This document shows positions 41,735 through 54,176 of a stretch of 64,000 nucleotides of DNA, in pieces. The DNA comes from Burkholderiales bacterium. GTDB taxonomy: Bacteria > Pseudomonadota > Gammaproteobacteria > Burkholderiales > Burkholderiaceae_F. Each line of letters opens with the position of its first letter. The first letter of the stretch is position 1. Under the pieces are notes generated by a model. That model did not search any database and had not been told where the DNA came from. It saw nothing but the letters and a program-made list of their open reading frames with translations. Made by a program: the position numbers and the translations under genes. The DNA lies in the NCBI GenBank assembly GCA_016716275.1, contig JADJWR010000003.1, forward strand, positions 558,001 through 622,000. Direction: 5' to 3'.

Positions 41735-44700
41735 TCACTTCAGCGAGAAATCAACCCGCGACGGCGGCAGCTTGGCGTCGCCGGCGCCGTCGAGCAGCGG
41801 AGCGATGAGGAACAGCCGCTCGCGCGGCACCTGGCCCTGCTCGCTCAGTTGGTCGCGCACGGCGGTGGCGCGGTCGTTGGCCAGCCGCCGCAGGTCCTCC
41901 TCGGTGACCGAGACCGTCGCCATGATCAGCTTCTCCATCTCGGCGGCGGGGATGGTCCTGGCGACGCCGAGGAAATTGCGCGGCTTGTCCGGGATCTTCT
42001 CGTCGGCGTAGACACGGCCGATCAGCCGTTCGCGCTCCTCGGCCGCGATGGTCACCGTCGCCGGGTCGACGCTGCCGCCGCCGCGCACGATCTCGCGCAC
42101 CTTGGCGGCGCGCAGCCGCGCGTCGAACTTGGCACGGCGCAGCGCGTCGGTGTCGGCGCCGGCGAGGGCGCGTCCGGTCATCTCCAGCCGCAGCGCCGGG
42201 CGGTCGTTCAGCGCCTTGGCCAGCGTCTCCAGCTTGCGGGCCTCTGCCTCGGCGATCAGCGCCGAGCCCGCCGCGAATTCGACGTGGCCGAGGTCGGCGC
42301 TGCCGCCGAACGCCGCCCCGAGCAGCGAGAACGGCGCGGTGACCACCTTGGTCAGCAGGTTGACGATCACCTGCACGATGATGCCGCCGAGCGAGAACTC
42401 CGGGTCGTCGAGCGATCCCGAGACGGGCAGATTGATGTCGATCTCGCCGCGGCTGTTCTTCAGTAGCGACACCGCGAGCAGCACCGGCAGCTTGGTCGCA
42501 GTCGGGCTGTCGACCCGCTCGCCGAAGGTCAGCTGGTCGAGGAACAGGTGGTTCTCCGCCTGCAGCTTGTTGTCCTGCACCTTGTACTGCACGTCCATCG
42601 ACAGTTTGCCGCGGGTGATCGGGTAGCCGGCGTACTTGACCGAATACGGCGTCAGCCGCGGCAGTTCGACGCCCTTCGTACTGGCGCGCAGGTCGAGCGC
42701 GAGCGGCGCCGCCAGCGGGTTGACCTTGCCGGTGATTTCCACCGGCGCGTCACGGTCGACCCGGCCGCGGATCGACACGTCGGCCAGCGCGGCCCGGTCC
42801 GACGAGAGCTCGCTCACCGTGCCGACCAGGTCGGTGAGGTTGGCGGTGTAGTTGGGTTTGACGAAGTTGTCGGTGAAGTTGACGTTGCCGCGCAGGATCT
42901 CGATGCCGCCGATGCGGATGCGCACCGGCAGCGCGGCGGCGGTGGCGCTGAAGCGCTCGGCGATCGACGACGGCTTCAGCCGGCCGGCCTCCGCTGGCTT
43001 CGCTTCGGCGGGCCTTTCCTGCTCGCCGGGCGCGGCCGGCGTGCGGAAGACCTCGACCAGGTTCAGCCGGCCCGCGTCCGAAAGGATGGCGCGCGCGTAG
43101 AAGTCGTTCAGCCTGACGCCACCGATGTCGATCGACGGTGGCTGCGCGCCGGTGTCGAGGCGCACCGCTTCGAGCGCCAGCGCCTGCCAGCGCGCCAGGT
43201 CCGTCTCGCCGTCGGCGTTCAGCGCGGCAAAATCGGTCAGCCTGGCGCTGCCTTCATAGCGAAGCGCCGGCGACCCGTCCGGCATGCTCAGCGCCAGCAT
43301 GCCGTCGGCCCACATCGCGGCGCTGGCCAGCGCGAAGCTGGCGTGGCGGGCGACATAGGGCCGCAGCGTGCCGACGTCGACGTTGGCGACGTCGACCTTC
43401 AGCTCGGCTGCCAGGGGCTCCAGGCGCAGCCAGCCACGCGCCTGCGCGGTGCCGCCGCCGAGCCTGGCACGCACCGCCAGCTGCATGCGCCTGCGCAGGT
43501 CGGCGCCGGCCTCGCGGACGGTGGCGTGAAGTCCGTCGACCGCCAGTTTCACCGGCGGCTGCACCGTTTCGTCGGTGACCGTGGCGCGGGCGTCGACGAT
43601 CCGGAACTCGTCGAGGCTGACCTGCCATGGCGGGCCGCGATCGGCACTCTGGCCTGCCGCTGCCGGCACCGGCTCGACCAGCAATGCCTGCCAGTCGAGC
43701 CTTCCGTCTGCGCTGCGCGTCGCGTATGCGCGCGCGCCCGACACCGTGGCGCGGCCGACGGCAACGCTGCGCTTCTGCAGGTCGACGCCGATGTCGGCGA
43801 CCTCGACCTGCGGCGCGCTCAGCCGCGCGCTGCTGCCGTGCGGCCCGCGAACGCGCAGCGCGCTGATCGCCACGCGACCGTCGGCAACCGCCAGCCAGGA
43901 GTCATCGCCTTGCTGTCGGGCCGAGAGGCGGGCGCCCGCACTGACCGTTCCTTCGACGGCGGCACGGGTGAAGGGCTGCAGATAGGGCGTCAGTCCGGCC
44001 AGCGGCAGCGATTCGGCCGTCGCCTCGATGGCGAACTGCAGCGGCACGGCACGCATTTCGCCGGCCGCCTTCAGCACCGCGCCGTCGTCGGTCCGCGCGT
44101 TGACCACCACGGTCGCCGGCTTATCGCTGGCGCTGGAGAAGCCGTCGACTTCGACCGCCACTGGCCGCAGGGTCCGGCTGAAGCCCGCCGCTTCGTCGCG
44201 CAGATGCACGGTGCCGTCGGTCAGGCGCAAGCGGTCCACCGTGATCTCGAACGGCCGAACAGGTTGCGCCGGTGGTGCCGCGGCCTTGTCGCCCGCCGGC
44301 GCAGCTGCGAGGGCCCGCAGGCCGGCGATCGATCCGTCGCTGCGCCGCGAGGCCCGCAGCTGTGGCGAGTCGATGTTCACCGAGGCGACCTTGGCAATGC
44401 CGGCGAGCAGCCTCACCTCGTCGAGCACCACCTCCAGAGCGCGCCATTCGAGCAGCGGCTCCTGCATGTCGTTCGGCAGCAGCGCCAGGTCGCGCACCGT
44501 CGCGCGACCCGCCAGCAGCAGCTGCGGCGGCTGCGCCGGCTGGTTCTCCCGGGCCGCGACGGCGCGACGGAACGCCAGCCGCAAGTCCGTATCGAGCGTG
44601 CCGCGCGGCAGGCTGAAGCGCAGCGGCAGCGGCACGTAAGCCAGGTAGGTCGGCAGGTGCAACCCGGTCAGTCGGATCTGCAGCGAGGTTTCCTGCGAGT

Positions 44701-45373
44701 CGGCAAACGGCAGCGTCTGCCCTTCGAGTTCGAACGGCGTGCCGTTGACCTTCGCCGACAGCCGTGGCTCGACGTGTATCTCCTCGTGGTCAGGCAGGCT
44801 CGAGACGAACGGCAGACCGAGCGCGATGTCGGAGATCGTGTTCTTCCTGCCGACGAAACGGTCGTCGAGGGCCACGGCGCCATCGACGAGCTCGATGTTG
44901 TAGACGGCAAAGCGCGGCTGCTCGCCGCTGCCCGGCCTGGCCATCAGGCGCTCGGCGATGTCGCTGAAGGTGAACCGGTTCGGCGCCAGCCGGGTGACGT
45001 TGACGCGCAGCGTCTGCAGCCGCAGCGACCGGACGATCGGCGCCAGTCGCCAGATCGACTGGCTGCTCGCCTGCGCATGCAGTTCGCCTAGCGTCAGCAG
45101 CGGCAGCGGCTCGCCCGGCGCCCCTGCGATCGTCAGGTCGCGCAGCTCGAGCCGCAGGGTGAACGGGTTGAAACGGATCTCGCCGACCCGGATCGGCCGG
45201 CCGAGTTCGCGCGCCGCGACGGTCTCTGCAAGCCAGCGCAAGCCCGCGGGCACGCCCAGCCAGAGGGCGACGACGAGCGCGAGGGCGACGGCGACGGCCG
45301 AAGCCCCGCCGATGAGCCATCTGCGACGCGGGCTGCTCATCGGCGGTCGGCGCGACGCCGGGGCCGCATGCAT
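41735..45373 (-). CDS. Giant DUF748 (AsmA-like) envelope protein
   Basis: 1212 residues (or 1201 from Met12). One TM near the N-terminus (LIGGASAVAVALALVVALWLG), then a very long periplasmic beta-rich region of DUF748 repeats (starts ELGRPIRVGEIRFNPFTLRLELRDLTI; later ITRGKLSMDVQYKVQDNKL, FGERVDSPTATKLPV, RGEIDINLPVSGSLDDPEF). AsmA-like proteins of this size span the periplasm as lipid-transfer bridges (TamB, YhdP, YdbH); whether this one does so is inference. The C-terminus (FAAGSALIAEAEARKLETLA) may be OmpA-like. The end reaches the ssrA promoter. Confidence 0.85.
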   Translation of the reverse strand: MHAAPASRRPPMSSPRRRWLIGGASAVAVALALVVALWLGVPAGLRWLAETVAARELGRPIRVGEIRFNPFTLRLELRDLTIAGAPGEPLPLLTLGELHAQASSQSIWRLAPIVRSLRLQTLRVNVTRLAPNRFTFSDIAERLMARPGSGEQPRFAVYNIELVDGAVALDDRFVGRKNTISDIALGLPFVSSLPDHEEIHVEPRLSAKVNGTPFELEGQTLPFADSQETSLQIRLTGLHLPTYLAYVPLPLRFSLPRGTLDTDLRLAFRRAVAARENQPAQPPQLLLAGRATVRDLALLPNDMQEPLLEWRALEVVLDEVRLLAGIAKVASVNIDSPQLRASRRSDGSIAGLRALAAAPAGDKAAAPPAQPVRPFEITVDRLRLTDGTVHLRDEAAGFSRTLRPVAVEVDGFSSASDKPATVVVNARTDDGAVLKAAGEMRAVPLQFAIEATAESLPLAGLTPYLQPFTRAAVEGTVSAGARLSARQQGDDSWLAVADGRVAISALRVRGPHGSSARLSAPQVEVADIGVDLQKRSVAVGRATVSGARAYATRSADGRLDWQALLVEPVPAAAGQSADRGPPWQVSLDEFRIVDARATVTDETVQPPVKLAVDGLHATVREAGADLRRRMQLAVRARLGGGTAQARGWLRLEPLAAELKVDVANVDVGTLRPYVARHASFALASAAMWADGMLALSMPDGSPALRYEGSARLTDFAALNADGETDLARWQALALEAVRLDTGAQPPSIDIGGVRLNDFYARAILSDAGRLNLVEVFRTPAAPGEQERPAEAKPAEAGRLKPSSIAERFSATAAALPVRIRIGGIEILRGNVNFTDNFVKPNYTANLTDLVGTVSELSSDRAALADVSIRGRVDRDAPVEITGKVNPLAAPLALDLRASTKGVELPRLTPYSVKYAGYPITRGKLSMDVQYKVQDNKLQAENHLFLDQLTFGERVDSPTATKLPVLLAVSLLKNSRGEIDINLPVSGSLDDPEFSLGGIIVQVIVNLLTKVVTAPFSLLGAAFGGSADLGHVEFAAGSALIAEAEARKLETLAKALNDRPALRLEMTGRALAGADTDALRRAKFDARLRAAKVREIVRGGGSVDPATVTIAAEERERLIGRVYADEKIPDKPRNFLGVARTIPAAEMEKLIMATVSVTEEDLRRLANDRATAVRDQLSEQGQVPRERLFLIAPLLDGAGDAKLPPSRVDFSLK

Positions 45374-45430
45374 TCGGCGCGGCGCGGCCGCCGGCGCGCC
45401 GGCTGTCGAACGCCGATCCCGGTCGGCCCC

Positions 45431-46096
45431 CTATGCGCCGACCAGGCCGAGCAGCTGCGTAGGCGCATCGATGACGTGGTCGCCGCCCCAGGCGGCGATG
45501 TCGGCTTCACTGCCGAGGTACCCGTAGGCGGCGACGACCGTCAGCACGCCCGCCGCCCGGCCGGCCTCGATGTCGCGTCGGTCGTCACCGACGTAGACCG
45601 CCTGCTCGGCGCCGACCGCGCAGGCCGCCAGCGCGTGCAGCACCGGCGCCGGGTGCGGCTTGGCGTGCGGCGTGGTGTCGCCGCTCACCACGGTGGCGGC
45701 GCGCGCGTGCAGGCCGAGCTGCTCCATCAGCGGCGCGGTGAAGCGGTGGGCCTTGTTGGTCACCACGCCCCAGCGGCGCCCCTGCGCTTCGAGTCGCTCC
45801 AGCGTCTCGGCCATGCCGTCGAACAGCCGCGTCTGCACGCACAGCGCCTGCTCGTAGTAAGCGAGGAACTCGAGCCTTGCCGGCTCGTAGCCCGCGTCGC
45901 CCGGCGCCAGGCCGAGCGCCCGGCCGACCAGCCCGCGCGCGCCGTGGCTCGCGAGCGGCCGCAGCTGCTCGATCGGCAGCGGTTCGAGGCCGCGCTGCGC
46001 GCGCTGGCGGTTGGCGGCGGCGGCGAGATCCGGCGCGGTGTCGGCAAGCGTGCCGTCGAGGTCGAACAGCACCAGCTCGATCGGCATCGATCTCAT
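45431..46096 (-). CDS. gph: Phosphoglycolate phosphatase
   Basis: 221 residues, HAD hydrolase: motif [11 protein letters not shown] (nucleophile Asp), motif II TNK, Lys in HAKPHPAPV, motif [18 protein letters not shown]. The cap domain places it with Gph, which hydrolyses 2-phosphoglycolate formed from DNA repair. The start overlaps the ubiG stop (ATGA), the standard betaproteobacterial pair ubiG-gph. Confidence 0.9.
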   Translation of the reverse strand: MRSMPIELVLFDLDGTLADTAPDLAAAANRQRAQRGLEPLPIEQLRPLASHGARGLVGRALGLAPGDAGYEPARLEFLAYYEQALCVQTRLFDGMAETLERLEAQGRRWGVVTNKAHRFTAPLMEQLGLHARAATVVSGDTTPHAKPHPAPVLHALAACAVGAEQAVYVGDDRRDIEAGRAAGVLTVVAAYGYLGSEADIAAWGGDHVIDAPTQLLGLVGA

Positions 46097-46815
46097 TGCG
46101 GCTTGCGGCAGGCGACCAGGTAGTTGACGTCGGTGTCGCCGCCGAGGGCGAAGCGACGGGTCAGCGGGTTGTAGGTCAGGCCGAGGATCTCGACCACCTC
46201 GAGGCCTGCGTTGCGCGACATCGCCGCCAGCTCGTTGGGGCGGATGAACTTCGCGTACTCGTGCGTGCCGCGTGGCAGCAGGCGTAGCACGTACTCGGCG
46301 CCGACGATGGCGAAAAGGAACGACTTTGGGTTGCGGTTGATGGTGGAGAAGAACACCCAGCCGCCGGGACGGGCCAGCGTGCTGCAGGCAAGCACGCTGC
46401 TCGACGGATCCGGCACGTGCTCGAGCATTTCCATGCAGGTGACCACGTCGAACGCCGCCGGCGACTCGGCCGCGAGCGACTCGGCGCTGCGCTCCAGGTA
46501 GTCGACCGTGGCGCCCGACTCGAGCGCGTGCAGCTGCGCCACCCGCAGCGGCTTGGTCGACAGGTCGATGCCGGTGACACGGGCACCCCGCTGGGCCATC
46601 GCCTCGGCCAGGATGCCGCCGCCGCAGCCGACATCGACGACCCGCTGGCCGGCAAGCGATGCCAGCCGGTCGATCCAGTCCAGCCGCAGCGGATTGATCT
46701 CGTGCAGGGGGCGCATGTCGCCCTGCGGGTCCCACCAGCGGTGGGCCAGGGCGCCGAACTTCTGTAGCTCGGCTGGGTCGGCGTTCGGCAGGGGCGGGCG
46801 CTCGGCTGTTTCCAT
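46093..46815 (-). CDS. ubiG: Ubiquinone biosynthesis O-methyltransferase
   Basis: 240 residues. N-terminal [22 protein letters not shown] is diagnostic of UbiG; SAM motif [16 protein letters not shown]. It performs both O-methylations of ubiquinone synthesis at the inner membrane. Followed by gph with overlap. Ubiquinone would serve the nitrate reductase and SDH in this window. Confidence 0.95.
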   Translation of the reverse strand: METAERPPLPNADPAELQKFGALAHRWWDPQGDMRPLHEINPLRLDWIDRLASLAGQRVVDVGCGGGILAEAMAQRGARVTGIDLSTKPLRVAQLHALESGATVDYLERSAESLAAESPAAFDVVTCMEMLEHVPDPSSSVLACSTLARPGGWVFFSTINRNPKSFLFAIVGAEYVLRLLPRGTHEYAKFIRPNELAAMSRNAGLEVVEILGLTYNPLTRRFALGGDTDVNYLVACRKPQ

Positions 46816-46967
46816 GAGGCGATGTTAGCCCGCGCGGCGGCCGCGCCGACCGACGGTGCGCCACCCGTCGCGGGGATCGCCCGTGCGACACGGCCATCCG
46901 CATGATCCTGGGGGCGCGGCCGGTTCGGCTAGAGTTCGATCGTCGCAACCACCGCCGAGGGTCCACC

Positions 46968-48029
46968 ATGACGCGAATGAAAGCCTTCGCCACCGCACTG
47001 GCGCTCGCCTCGCCGGTGGCGATCGCGCAGGCACCGACGGCCGTCGTCTCACCGTTGCCGCAGGCCGACGTGCAGCCGGTCGCCGATGCCACACCGGTCA
47101 AGGTAGCCGCGCTCGACGCGCTGGCGGGAGAGGGGATCTATCACTTCTCGGGCGCGCGGATGGTCAACCTGCGCATCAGCGGCCCGCCGCAGGGCGACCG
47201 GCATCCGCTGAAGGAGACAACCAGCGAGGCTGGCCAGGGCGCGTTCAACGGCAACATCGACGTGGCGCACTTCGTCCGCGACGGCGAGCGGCGGGCGATC
47301 GGCGAACCCAGCTTCGCCATCCCGGAGGTCGACGGCAGCGTCCAGCTCGTCTACCAGTCGTCGAGCCCGCTGCACCTGAAGGTGACGATGCGCGGTTACG
47401 ACGTCTCGGGCCTGCCGATCCGCAACTTCCTGCGCACCGCCGCCAACTACACCAAGCCCGAGGCCGCACGGGCCGGCGAGGCGAAGTTCCCGAGCGGCTC
47501 GGTCGCCTACCTGTCGACCGTGCGTTTCCAGGACGACGTGCTGATGCTGCCGCGCAAGGAGTCGTTCACCGGCGCCGCCAACACGCGGCAGATGGTGGCG
47601 AACTTCTCGCGCGAGATCCCGTATTGCCTGTCCTACGAAGACCGCACCGGCGCGAAACCCTACGCGATGATGTTCCGCGACGCCAATGCCCCCCGCGGCC
47701 GGGTGCAACTGTTTTCGGCCAAGTCCGGCACCAATTTCTGCGCGCGCGCCAGTGATGAGGTGCTCGCCGAAGGCTCGTGGGAGGAGGCGACCGTCGGCGG
47801 CACCAAGGCGGTGGTGCTGTCCTTTGGCGCCAACGTCGATCCCGCCGATACCGGGGTAGTCGACGTCGAGCGCGAAGCCGCGCGGATCGCCTTCATCGAA
47901 CCGCGCAAGGGCGCCCCCGGCGTGCGTCCGGGCAAGCTGTACAAGGCGGGCGCAAGGATCGCCGATTACCAGTACCGTTTCAACGCCACGGCGGCGGCGG
48001 CGATCCGGACTGCGCTCGGCGTGCCCTGA
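46968..48029 (+). CDS. Large exported protein of unknown function
   Basis: 353 residues from ATG 46968, with a signal peptide (FATALALASPVAIAQA). The mature part looks beta-rich with no membrane helix. Distinct stretches: GIYHFSGARMVNLRISGPP, YLSTVRFQDDVLMLPRKESF, ANFSREIPYCLSYEDRTG. Only two or three cysteines. I recognise no family. It faces ompA and shares a bidirectional terminator with it. The promoter region with ubiG is 152 bp. Confidence 0.7.
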   Translation: MTRMKAFATALALASPVAIAQAPTAVVSPLPQADVQPVADATPVKVAALDALAGEGIYHFSGARMVNLRISGPPQGDRHPLKETTSEAGQGAFNGNIDVAHFVRDGERRAIGEPSFAIPEVDGSVQLVYQSSSPLHLKVTMRGYDVSGLPIRNFLRTAANYTKPEAARAGEAKFPSGSVAYLSTVRFQDDVLMLPRKESFTGAANTRQMVANFSREIPYCLSYEDRTGAKPYAMMFRDANAPRGRVQLFSAKSGTNFCARASDEVLAEGSWEEATVGGTKAVVLSFGANVDPADTGVVDVEREAARIAFIEPRKGAPGVRPGKLYKAGARIADYQYRFNATAAAAIRTALGVP

Positions 48030-48067
48030 GAAAGCGAGACCTGCCGCGTCCGGCGGCAGAGGCAATG

Positions 48068-48095
48068 AAAAAGCCCCGCCGAGGCGGGGCTTTTT
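48068..48095. terminator. Bidirectional terminator
   Basis: AAAAAGCCCCGCC and GGCGGGGCTTTTT flank a GA loop: a perfect 8-bp GC stem with A-run on one side and T-run on the other. It can end both the 353-aa gene (+) and the OmpA gene (-). Confidence 0.9.
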
Positions 48096-48110
48096 GTCGT
48101 GCGGCGCTGT

Positions 48111-48842
48111 TCAGCGCTTGATCGACCGGGTGCCGATGATCTCGACCTCCACGCGGCGGTTCTTCTGGCGACCCTCGGCCGTGCGGTTGTCCGCGACCGG
48201 CTGCGATTCGCCCTTGCCTTCCGTGTAGATGCGGTTGGCCTCGATGCCCTTGCTGACCAGGTACTGCTTGACGGCGTCGGCACGACGCTTCGACAGTGCC
48301 AGGTTGTACGCCTCGGTGCCGATCGAGTCGGTATGGCCGACCGCGACGATCACCTCGAGGTTGACACCCGCCAGCTTCGACACCAGGTCGTCGAGCTTGG
48401 CGCGCGCATCCGGCCGGATCACGTATTTGTCGAAGTCGAACAGCGCGTCAGCCGCGAACGTCACCTTCTCGGTGACCGGCTTCGGCGGTGCCGGCGGCGC
48501 TGGCGGCGGCGGGGGCGGCGGCGCGGCTTTGGCCGGGGCCGGTGGCGGCGGCGGCGGAGGCGGCGTGCAGACCTGTGCGCCCAGCGCGGCGTCGATTGCG
48601 GCCTTGTCGCACTGGCAGCCGGCACCCTTCGGGCCGTCTATGCCGGCCAGCTGGGGTGTCCACCACGGCGTGCGCCAGCACAGACCGAACGGGTCGACGA
48701 CGACGTTGCCGCGCGGGTCGAGGACGTACGCCGGAGCGTTCTTGGCGCCCGGGATGTCCTTCGCCTGCGCGATCGCATTGCCCGAAGCGACGGCCAAGAC
48801 GGCAGTCGCCAACAGGGCGGCTAGTTTCGCGGATTTTTTCAT
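48111..48842 (-). CDS. ompA: OmpA-family peptidoglycan-binding protein
   Basis: 243 residues from ATG 48842 (MKKSAKLAALL signal; cleavage near GNAIAQA). A short N-terminal domain with three or four Cys, a striking Pro-rich hinge (two runs of seven or eight Pro), then an OmpA C-terminal domain (LFDFDKYVIRPDARAKLDDL, VGHTDSIGTEAYNLALSKRRA, NRRVEVEI) that binds peptidoglycan. No eight-strand barrel is present, so it is a shorter type common in Burkholderiales. The usual ubiG-gyrA neighbourhood fits. Confidence 0.88.
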   Translation of the reverse strand: MKKSAKLAALLATAVLAVASGNAIAQAKDIPGAKNAPAYVLDPRGNVVVDPFGLCWRTPWWTPQLAGIDGPKGAGCQCDKAAIDAALGAQVCTPPPPPPPPAPAKAAPPPPPPPAPPAPPKPVTEKVTFAADALFDFDKYVIRPDARAKLDDLVSKLAGVNLEVIVAVGHTDSIGTEAYNLALSKRRADAVKQYLVSKGIEANRIYTEGKGESQPVADNRTAEGRQKNRRVEVEIIGTRSIKR

Positions 48843-48957
48843 GGTTCTCCTCACAGGAAGTGGCAGGGCGAGTCGGTTGCGCACGCGTGGGTGCAAGCCC
48901 GGCGAGGCCGCCGATTGCCGTAGCCAATGATTTCGTCGCCGGCGAGGATGCCGGCGC

Positions 48958-50313
48958 CTACTTCATCAACAACTGCCGACATCGATTCTGCCACGCAGCC
49001 GATGTCGAGACGACCGCACGGTCGAGCGCGATTCCGTCACCGGTCGTCAGCTGTCTCGTGCGCACAACATGGCGGCCGCCGACCCAGACATCGGTCACGT
49101 GCTCGCGTCCGCTGGCGTACAGCAGGTGGGACACCGGGTCGAAGAGCGGGCAGACCTCCGGGCTGGCGAGTTCCACCGCCACCAGGTCCGCCTCCTTGCC
49201 TGCCTCGATCGAGCCGATCTGCTGCTCGAGGCCCAGGGCGCGGGCGCCGTTGATGGTGGCGCACTCCAGGGCCAGAGCGGCCGGCAGCATCGTCGCGTCG
49301 CCGGCCACCGACTTGGCCAGCAGGGCGGCAAGGCGGGCCTCGTCGAACATGTCGAGCCTGTTGTTGCTGGCCGCGCCGTCGGTGCCGAGCGCCACGTTGA
49401 CGCCGGCGGCCAGCATCGCCGGCACGCGGGCCAGGCCGTTGGCAAGCTTCAAGTTCGACACCGGGCAGTGGACCACGCTGGCGCCGACGCGGCCGAGCTG
49501 GGCGATCTCCTGGTCGTTCAGGTGCACTGCGTGCACGGCGATCAACCGCTCCGACAGCAGGCCGAGCCGCTCGAGCCGCTGCAGCGGCCGCACGCCGTGG
49601 CGCTCGATCGACTCCTCGACTTCGCGGGCGGTCTCGTGCACGTGGATGTGCACCGGCAGGTCGAGCTCCTCGGCCAGGGTCGACACCCGCGCCAGCGTCT
49701 CGTCGGTGACCGTATACGGCGCGTGCGGCGCGAGGGTGAAGCTGACCAGCGGCTCGTCGCGCAGGGCATCGCGTGCCTGCAACCCCTTTCGCAGGTAGTC
49801 GTCGGCGTCGACCGCATAGGCGGTGGGAAAGCCGATGGCGATGATGCCGACCACCGCCCGCATGCCGACCGAGGTCAGCGCGCGGGCCACCAGGTCGGGA
49901 TAGAAGTACATGTCCGAGCAGGTCGTCACGCCGGCGCGCAGCATCTCCACGGCGGCCAGCCGCGCCCCGTCGTGCACGAAGTCGGGCCCGACCAGCGCCT
50001 GCTCCAGCGGCCAGATCCGCTCGGTCAGCCAGCGCTGCAGCGGCAGGTCGTCGCCGACCCCGCGCAGCAGCGCCATCGACGCATGCGTGTGCGCGTTGAC
50101 CAGGCCCGGCATGACCAGGTGCTCGGGCAGGCGGACGGTCGAGCGCGCCGCGAACCGGTGCGCCGCCTCGGCAGCTGGGAGCACGGCGCGGATCAGGCCG
50201 CCGTCGACGGCGATCGCCTGTCCTTCGAGCAGCCCGCCGGACGGCCGGATCGGCAGGACCCAGCGCGGCTCGATCAGGGTGTCGATCTGCTCGACGGAGT
50301 GCTCATCGTTCAT
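48958..50313 (-). CDS. mtaD: Amidohydrolase, MtaD/SsnA-type (TRZ/ATZ family)
   Basis: 451 residues from ATG 50313. Metal ligands HTHAS (VNAHTHASMALLRG), His in PHAPYTV, HVHET, and Asp in GTDGAASNNRLDMF. This pattern fits 5-methylthioadenosine/S-adenosylhomocysteine deaminases, which make the inosyl products in the cytoplasm; the exact substrate is not proven. In Burkholderiales the same gene sits beside ubiG/ompA/gyrA. Confidence 0.85.
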   Translation of the reverse strand: MNDEHSVEQIDTLIEPRWVLPIRPSGGLLEGQAIAVDGGLIRAVLPAAEAAHRFAARSTVRLPEHLVMPGLVNAHTHASMALLRGVGDDLPLQRWLTERIWPLEQALVGPDFVHDGARLAAVEMLRAGVTTCSDMYFYPDLVARALTSVGMRAVVGIIAIGFPTAYAVDADDYLRKGLQARDALRDEPLVSFTLAPHAPYTVTDETLARVSTLAEELDLPVHIHVHETAREVEESIERHGVRPLQRLERLGLLSERLIAVHAVHLNDQEIAQLGRVGASVVHCPVSNLKLANGLARVPAMLAAGVNVALGTDGAASNNRLDMFDEARLAALLAKSVAGDATMLPAALALECATINGARALGLEQQIGSIEAGKEADLVAVELASPEVCPLFDPVSHLLYASGREHVTDVWVGGRHVVRTRQLTTGDGIALDRAVVSTSAAWQNRCRQLLMK

Positions 50314-50476
50314 TCGGACTCGGACCGGGCAGCGGCGGACGGCCGCAATAGTGCCATGAGGCCCGGCGGCCGGCACCGCGCTGATAAACTATGCGGCTTG
50401 CTTGCGGCCCGACGAGCGCGCCGGCCGGGCGTCCGCCAGGGCGCCGCCGCGCGCCTGGCGCGCTGCCGCCGCCCAG

Positions 50477-53071
<2,595 letters not shown>

Positions 53072-53090
53072 GCTGACGGCACCGCCGGCG

Positions 53091-54161
53091 ATGGACGAAC
53101 CGCTGCTCGACCTGCGCCGGGCGATCGACGAGATCGATCGCCGGCTGGTCGCCCTGCTGAGCGAGCGGGCGCGCCTGGCGCAGCGGGTCGGCGAACTGAA
53201 GCACGCCGCCGAGGCGCCGGTCTATCGCCCCGAGCGGGAAGCGGAGGTGCTGCGCAACGTCGCCGCGGCCAACCCGGGTCCGCTGTCCGGGGCGGCGCTG
53301 GCGGCGATCTTCCGCGAGGTGATGTCGGCCTGCCGGGCGCTCGAGCGGCGCCTGCGGGTGGCCTTTCTCGGTCCGGCCGGAACGTTCTCCGAAATGGCGC
53401 TGCTCAAGCAGTTCGGCTCGGCGGTCGAAGCCGTGCCCTGCCTGTCGATCGACGAAGTCTTCCGTACGGCCGAGGCCGGCGGCGCCGATTTCGCCATCGC
53501 CCCGGTCGAGAACTCGACCGAGGGTTCGATCACCCGCACGCTCGACCTGCTGCTGGCGACCCCGCTGTCGATCGTTGCCGAGGTGTCGCTGCCGGTCGAG
53601 CATCACCTGCTGACCTCCGCCGGCAGCATGCAGGGCGTGACACGGATCTGCGCGCACGCGCAGGCGCTGGCGCAGTGCGTGAACTGGCTCAACCAGCACT
53701 ACCCGTCGGTCGAGCGGCAACCGGTGGCCAGTAACGGCGAGGCGGCGCGGCTGGCTTCGGCCGATCCGACCATCGCCGCGATCGCCGGCGAAGCGGCGGC
53801 CAGCCGCTACGGCCTGGTGCCGGTGGCCTGCCATATCCAGGACGACCCGGCCAACCGGACCCGCTTCGTCGCCCTCGGGCGGCAGCACACCCGGCCGAGC
53901 GGCCGCGACAAGACGTCGCTGATCCTCGCCGTGGCGCACAAGGCGGGCGCCGTCCACCACATGCTGGCACCGCTGGCGCGGCACGGCGTGTCGATGACGC
54001 GCTTCGAGTCGCGGCCGGCCAGGACCGGCGCCTGGGAGTACTACTTCTACGTCGACGTCGAGGGTCACCAGCAGGATCCGGGGGTCGCCGTCGCGCTCGA
54101 GCAGCTGCGCGGCGAGTGCGCCTTCTACAAGAGCCTCGGTTCCTATCCCGTCGCCGCCTGA
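53091..54161 (+). CDS. pheA: P-protein: chorismate mutase / prephenate dehydratase
   Basis: 356 residues. N-terminal AroQ chorismate mutase (LRRAIDEIDRRLVALLSERA), then prephenate dehydratase (VAFLGPAGTFSEMALLKQFG, NSTEGSITRTLDLL) and an ACT domain with VSMTRFESRPARTGAWEYYF (ESRP is the Phe-binding motif). It makes phenylpyruvate from chorismate and is probably inhibited by Phe. It leads pheA-hisC-tyrA-aroA-cmk. Confidence 0.95.
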   Translation: MDEPLLDLRRAIDEIDRRLVALLSERARLAQRVGELKHAAEAPVYRPEREAEVLRNVAAANPGPLSGAALAAIFREVMSACRALERRLRVAFLGPAGTFSEMALLKQFGSAVEAVPCLSIDEVFRTAEAGGADFAIAPVENSTEGSITRTLDLLLATPLSIVAEVSLPVEHHLLTSAGSMQGVTRICAHAQALAQCVNWLNQHYPSVERQPVASNGEAARLASADPTIAAIAGEAAASRYGLVPVACHIQDDPANRTRFVALGRQHTRPSGRDKTSLILAVAHKAGAVHHMLAPLARHGVSMTRFESRPARTGAWEYYFYVDVEGHQQDPGVAVALEQLRGECAFYKSLGSYPVAA

Positions 54162-54176
54162 GCGAGGAAAGCCGCA

